A stretch of 43,316 nucleotides of DNA from Coriobacteriaceae bacterium (GTDB lineage: Bacteria > Actinomycetota > Coriobacteriia > Coriobacteriales > Atopobiaceae): NCBI GenBank assembly GCA_003862195.1, contig QOUO01000012.1, positions 1-43,316 on the forward strand. Reading direction: 5' to 3'. Both the position numbers and the translations under genes were made by a program. Shown piece by piece: positions 41,719 to 43,316 of the stretch; the first letter of the stretch is position 1, and each line of letters begins with the position of its first letter. Under the pieces are notes generated by a model. It worked only from the letters and a program-made list of their open reading frames with translations, ran no database searches and was not told the DNA's origin.

Positions 41719-42438
41719 TTAGAACAGAGGGCTTGCTTTTGCCTCGCCAGTTCTTCTAGGTAGTCTTACACTCGATCTCTTGATCTTCTCTACTTTAAGA
41801 ATCTCACGATGACCAGACTCGTTCGGAAGTTCGAATGTTTCACGTGAAACAATCTTCATTCCACAAATCTTTGCAGTCTTAATAGCATCGTCCAATTCTT
41901 CGTCAGTTAGATTACCTTTCGATGCAATCAAGAAGCCACCGATTGCTAGAAGAGGAGCTGCGTACTCAATTAGCACCCTCAACTTAGCAACTGCCCTTGC
42001 AGTCACATATTCATACTTTGAATCATTGGAACGAGCTAAGTCTTCTACTCGAACATGAAAGGCATGGCAGCGGTCGGCCAATTCGAGATCTTCAATAAAC
42101 GAATTGACGCAGTCAACCTTCTTGCCAACAGAGTCAACCATATCGATAGAGAAATTCGTCATGATGGCGATAGGAATTCCAGGAAAACCAGCACCGGTAC
42201 CAATGTCACATAAATGAGAGTCGTCCTCAAGTGAGCTCATTTGCTTCAAATATAGGAGTGAGTCAACAATATGACGATCTATCGCATCGTCAACAGATGT
42301 GATCCTGGTTAGATTGATTGTCCTGTTCTTCTCATTTACAAGAGAGATATGCTTGAGGAGCAGTTCAGCCTGATGTACAGAAACAGGGATATCGAAATCC
42401 CTAGCCATCAAGATGACTCTATCAATGTTGGTACTCAT
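41719..42438 (-). CDS. rsmG: 16S rRNA (guanine-N7)-methyltransferase RsmG (GidB)
   Basis: Methylates G527 of 16S rRNA; loss gives low-level streptomycin resistance. The 239-residue product has the SAM-binding DIGTGAGFPG (residues 78-87), the rRNA-binding opening region NEKNRTINLTRI, and the conserved IVSRETF segment near residue 200. That segment is encoded by a perfect parS site. GAAAGG lies upstream of the ATG. It heads the rsmG-parA-parB series, a hallmark of the origin region. Confidence 0.95.
   Translation of the reverse strand: MSTNIDRVILMARDFDIPVSVHQAELLLKHISLVNEKNRTINLTRITSVDDAIDRHIVDSLLYLKQMSSLEDDSHLCDIGTGAGFPGIPIAIMTNFSIDMVDSVGKKVDCVNSFIEDLELADRCHAFHVRVEDLARSNDSKYEYVTARAVAKLRVLIEYAAPLLAIGGFLIASKGNLTDEELDDAIKTAKICGMKIVSRETFELPNESGHREILKVEKIKRSSVRLPRRTGEAKASPLF
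41836..41851. promoter_or_regulatory. parS site 2, inside rsmG
   Basis: A second perfect TGTTTCACGTGAAACA, coding for part of the VSRET motif of RsmG. A parS embedded in rsmG is seen in many bacteria. Confidence 0.95.
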
Positions 42439-42746
42439 GTGGGCCTTTCAGTTTGACAGAAGTTCCCGAGTCGAGAATTTTCGTCCTAGACAAGATCCAA
42501 ATCACGCTACTAGTGAAGTCAACTATGACAGTATGATATGCCATGCCTAAGAGGAAACGCTCGACACCCTAGACAGCAAGATTCAAACGTATGACTAAGT
42601 GGGTCGCAAATCCCCCGTACTTCTCAGCAGCCTCTTATGATTCGCTTGTAGACCAGAATGATGACAGACAGCGTCCACTAGTAGCAGATGAGAATTCTCA
42701 GACACTCTTATACTTTCTACTAACAGGCGAATGTGGCTTCGTGTGA

Positions 42747-42793
42747 CTCATGAGGAACAGGAAGTCTCACTAAGAGTTTCTGTTCCTCATGAG
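42747..42793. repeat. Perfect 14-bp inverted repeat
   Basis: CTCATGAGGAACAG (42747-42760) is complementary to CTGTTCCTCATGAG (42780-42793); three more pairs extend the stem inward. It lies in a stretch without a gene. Possible terminator of a gene outside the window, or a remnant of a mobile element. Confidence 0.6.
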
Positions 42794-43266
42794 CCAGTAT
42801 TTAAAGATGATCTAGGGGCACAACTCGCAATTAACACCCAAAAAGCTGATCGACCCATAGAAGTATTGAAGCGTCCTCACGCTGCACCTCTTGCAGGCAT
42901 CATAAAGATCAAGAGACAACCAGGTACCGAACGCTACTTCTTGACCCGATGTGCGTCTCATTGTCATGTACGTGTCCTGACATGGGATATTAAGCACTCA
43001 CCAGCAGTACCTCAGCTAGACATTGCTCCAATCCTCTTTGTATATATGACAGTAGGCAGTCACACCGAAATCAGAAGGAGACATCAGACGCACCGTCTAT
43101 AACAGATGGCAGGGTCATACCCCACAGACCCTAGACGCATCATCGATACCAATCGAGACAATACCTTGCCAGCTATCAAAGCATTAGCAATCCGAGAGTA
43201 GCGAATCGTGCGGGTCGCGGTAACCTCCCCGCACCCGCCTGACACCACTCGGGGTACCATGGGGAT

Positions 43267-43312
43267 GCCAAACATAGATTTGCCCAAGCGGCCACCCGGT
43301 CCTATGTTTGGC
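43267..43312. repeat. 11-bp inverted repeat at the window end
   Basis: GCCAAACATAG (43267-43277) and CTATGTTTGGC (43302-43312) flank 24 bases. The last bases read TGTCGCCAAACATAG on the minus strand, resembling the TG-starting tip of an insertion sequence, but no transposase is visible within the window. Confidence 0.4.
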
Positions 43313-43316
43313 GACA

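Larger units (their letters stand above)
42439..43316. other. Right-end region without a convincing gene
   Basis: The last 878 bases are lower in GC than the left of the window. Frames of 123 codons (plus, 42731-43102) and 67 codons (minus, 43084-43287) exist but have no family features. No DnaA-box cluster or oriC-like repeats are visible. It contains the 14-bp stem at 42747-42793, a GTGCGGG/CCCGCAC pair at 43208-43234, and an 11-bp inverted repeat at the very end. Confidence 0.5.

Noticed and set aside
42731-43102. A 123-codon plus-strand frame at the right end
   Set aside because: No ribosome-binding site or recognisable motif, and it begins across the 14-bp hairpin.
43084-43287. A 67-codon minus-strand frame next to the terminal inverted repeat
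   Set aside because: Could be part of a mobile element, but no transposase motif is seen and the sequence ends here.
42439-43316. Chromosome origin next to rsmG
   Set aside because: No TTATCCACA-like box was found in the region.
1-43316. CRISPR arrays
   Set aside because: No regularly spaced repeats of 20-40 bases were seen anywhere in the window.

Overview
This window reads as a chromosomal segment of a high-GC Gram-positive bacterium, most likely a member of the Coriobacteriia (Olsenella/Atopobium-like). The grounds are the GC-rich coding with G/C-ending third codon positions, the rsmG-parA-parB block with parS sites, and the gene content and order around rpsF-ssb-rpsR-DUF2232-rplI-dnaB. 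The exact genus is inference from recognised families; no database was consulted.

Layout from left to right. Bases 1-1470 hold the 5' part of a secreted M6 metalloprotease (minus strand, running off the left edge). Bases 1775-5851 hold three plus-strand genes: an RlmC/D-type uracil methyltransferase, a PrsW-type membrane protease and an unrecognised multi-pass membrane protein. Bases 5909-10294 are minus strand: purE, a class B sortase, purM and purN, preceded by a single-pass Ser/Thr-tailed exported protein. A lower-GC pair (HTH regulator and Fic protein) sits at 10602-11686. Bases 12051-16600 carry purA-degV-purD and a Nudix hydrolase. Bases 16728-21331 carry the rpsF-ssb-rpsR-DUF2232-rplI block and dnaB. 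A DUF4013-type membrane protein, two tRNA-Ser genes (CGA and GGA), a DUF1805 gene, a TRIC-type channel gene and typA follow to 26417.

The most unusual locus is 26593-32444. It encodes a 1775-residue membrane-embedded M28-type peptidase whose catalytic domain is split by roughly 1,350 residues of acidic, Pro/Ala-rich, probably disordered sequence, and which lacks the usual catalytic Glu-Glu. A small unrecognised gene follows it and then a perfect 14-bp hairpin. Transcribed divergently is a two-WYL-domain regulator, which converges on and overlaps dinG. Then come ddl, rlmN, a short membrane protein coupled to parB, parA and rsmG with two perfect parS sites. GC falls from about 38.6 kb onward, and the last ~880 bases contain no convincing gene.

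How the genes work together: purine synthesis (purA, D, E, M, N) is spread over two minus-strand units whose first genes share an 11-bp upstream sequence. Replication and segregation functions (dnaB, ssb, parAB/parS, dinG) and translation functions (rpsF, rpsR, rplI, rsmG, rlmN, the uracil methyltransferase, typA, tRNA-Ser) make up most of the rest. A recurring 9-mer, GAGAAGAAC, lies in several intergenic hairpins and may mark a lineage-specific terminator or other DNA element.
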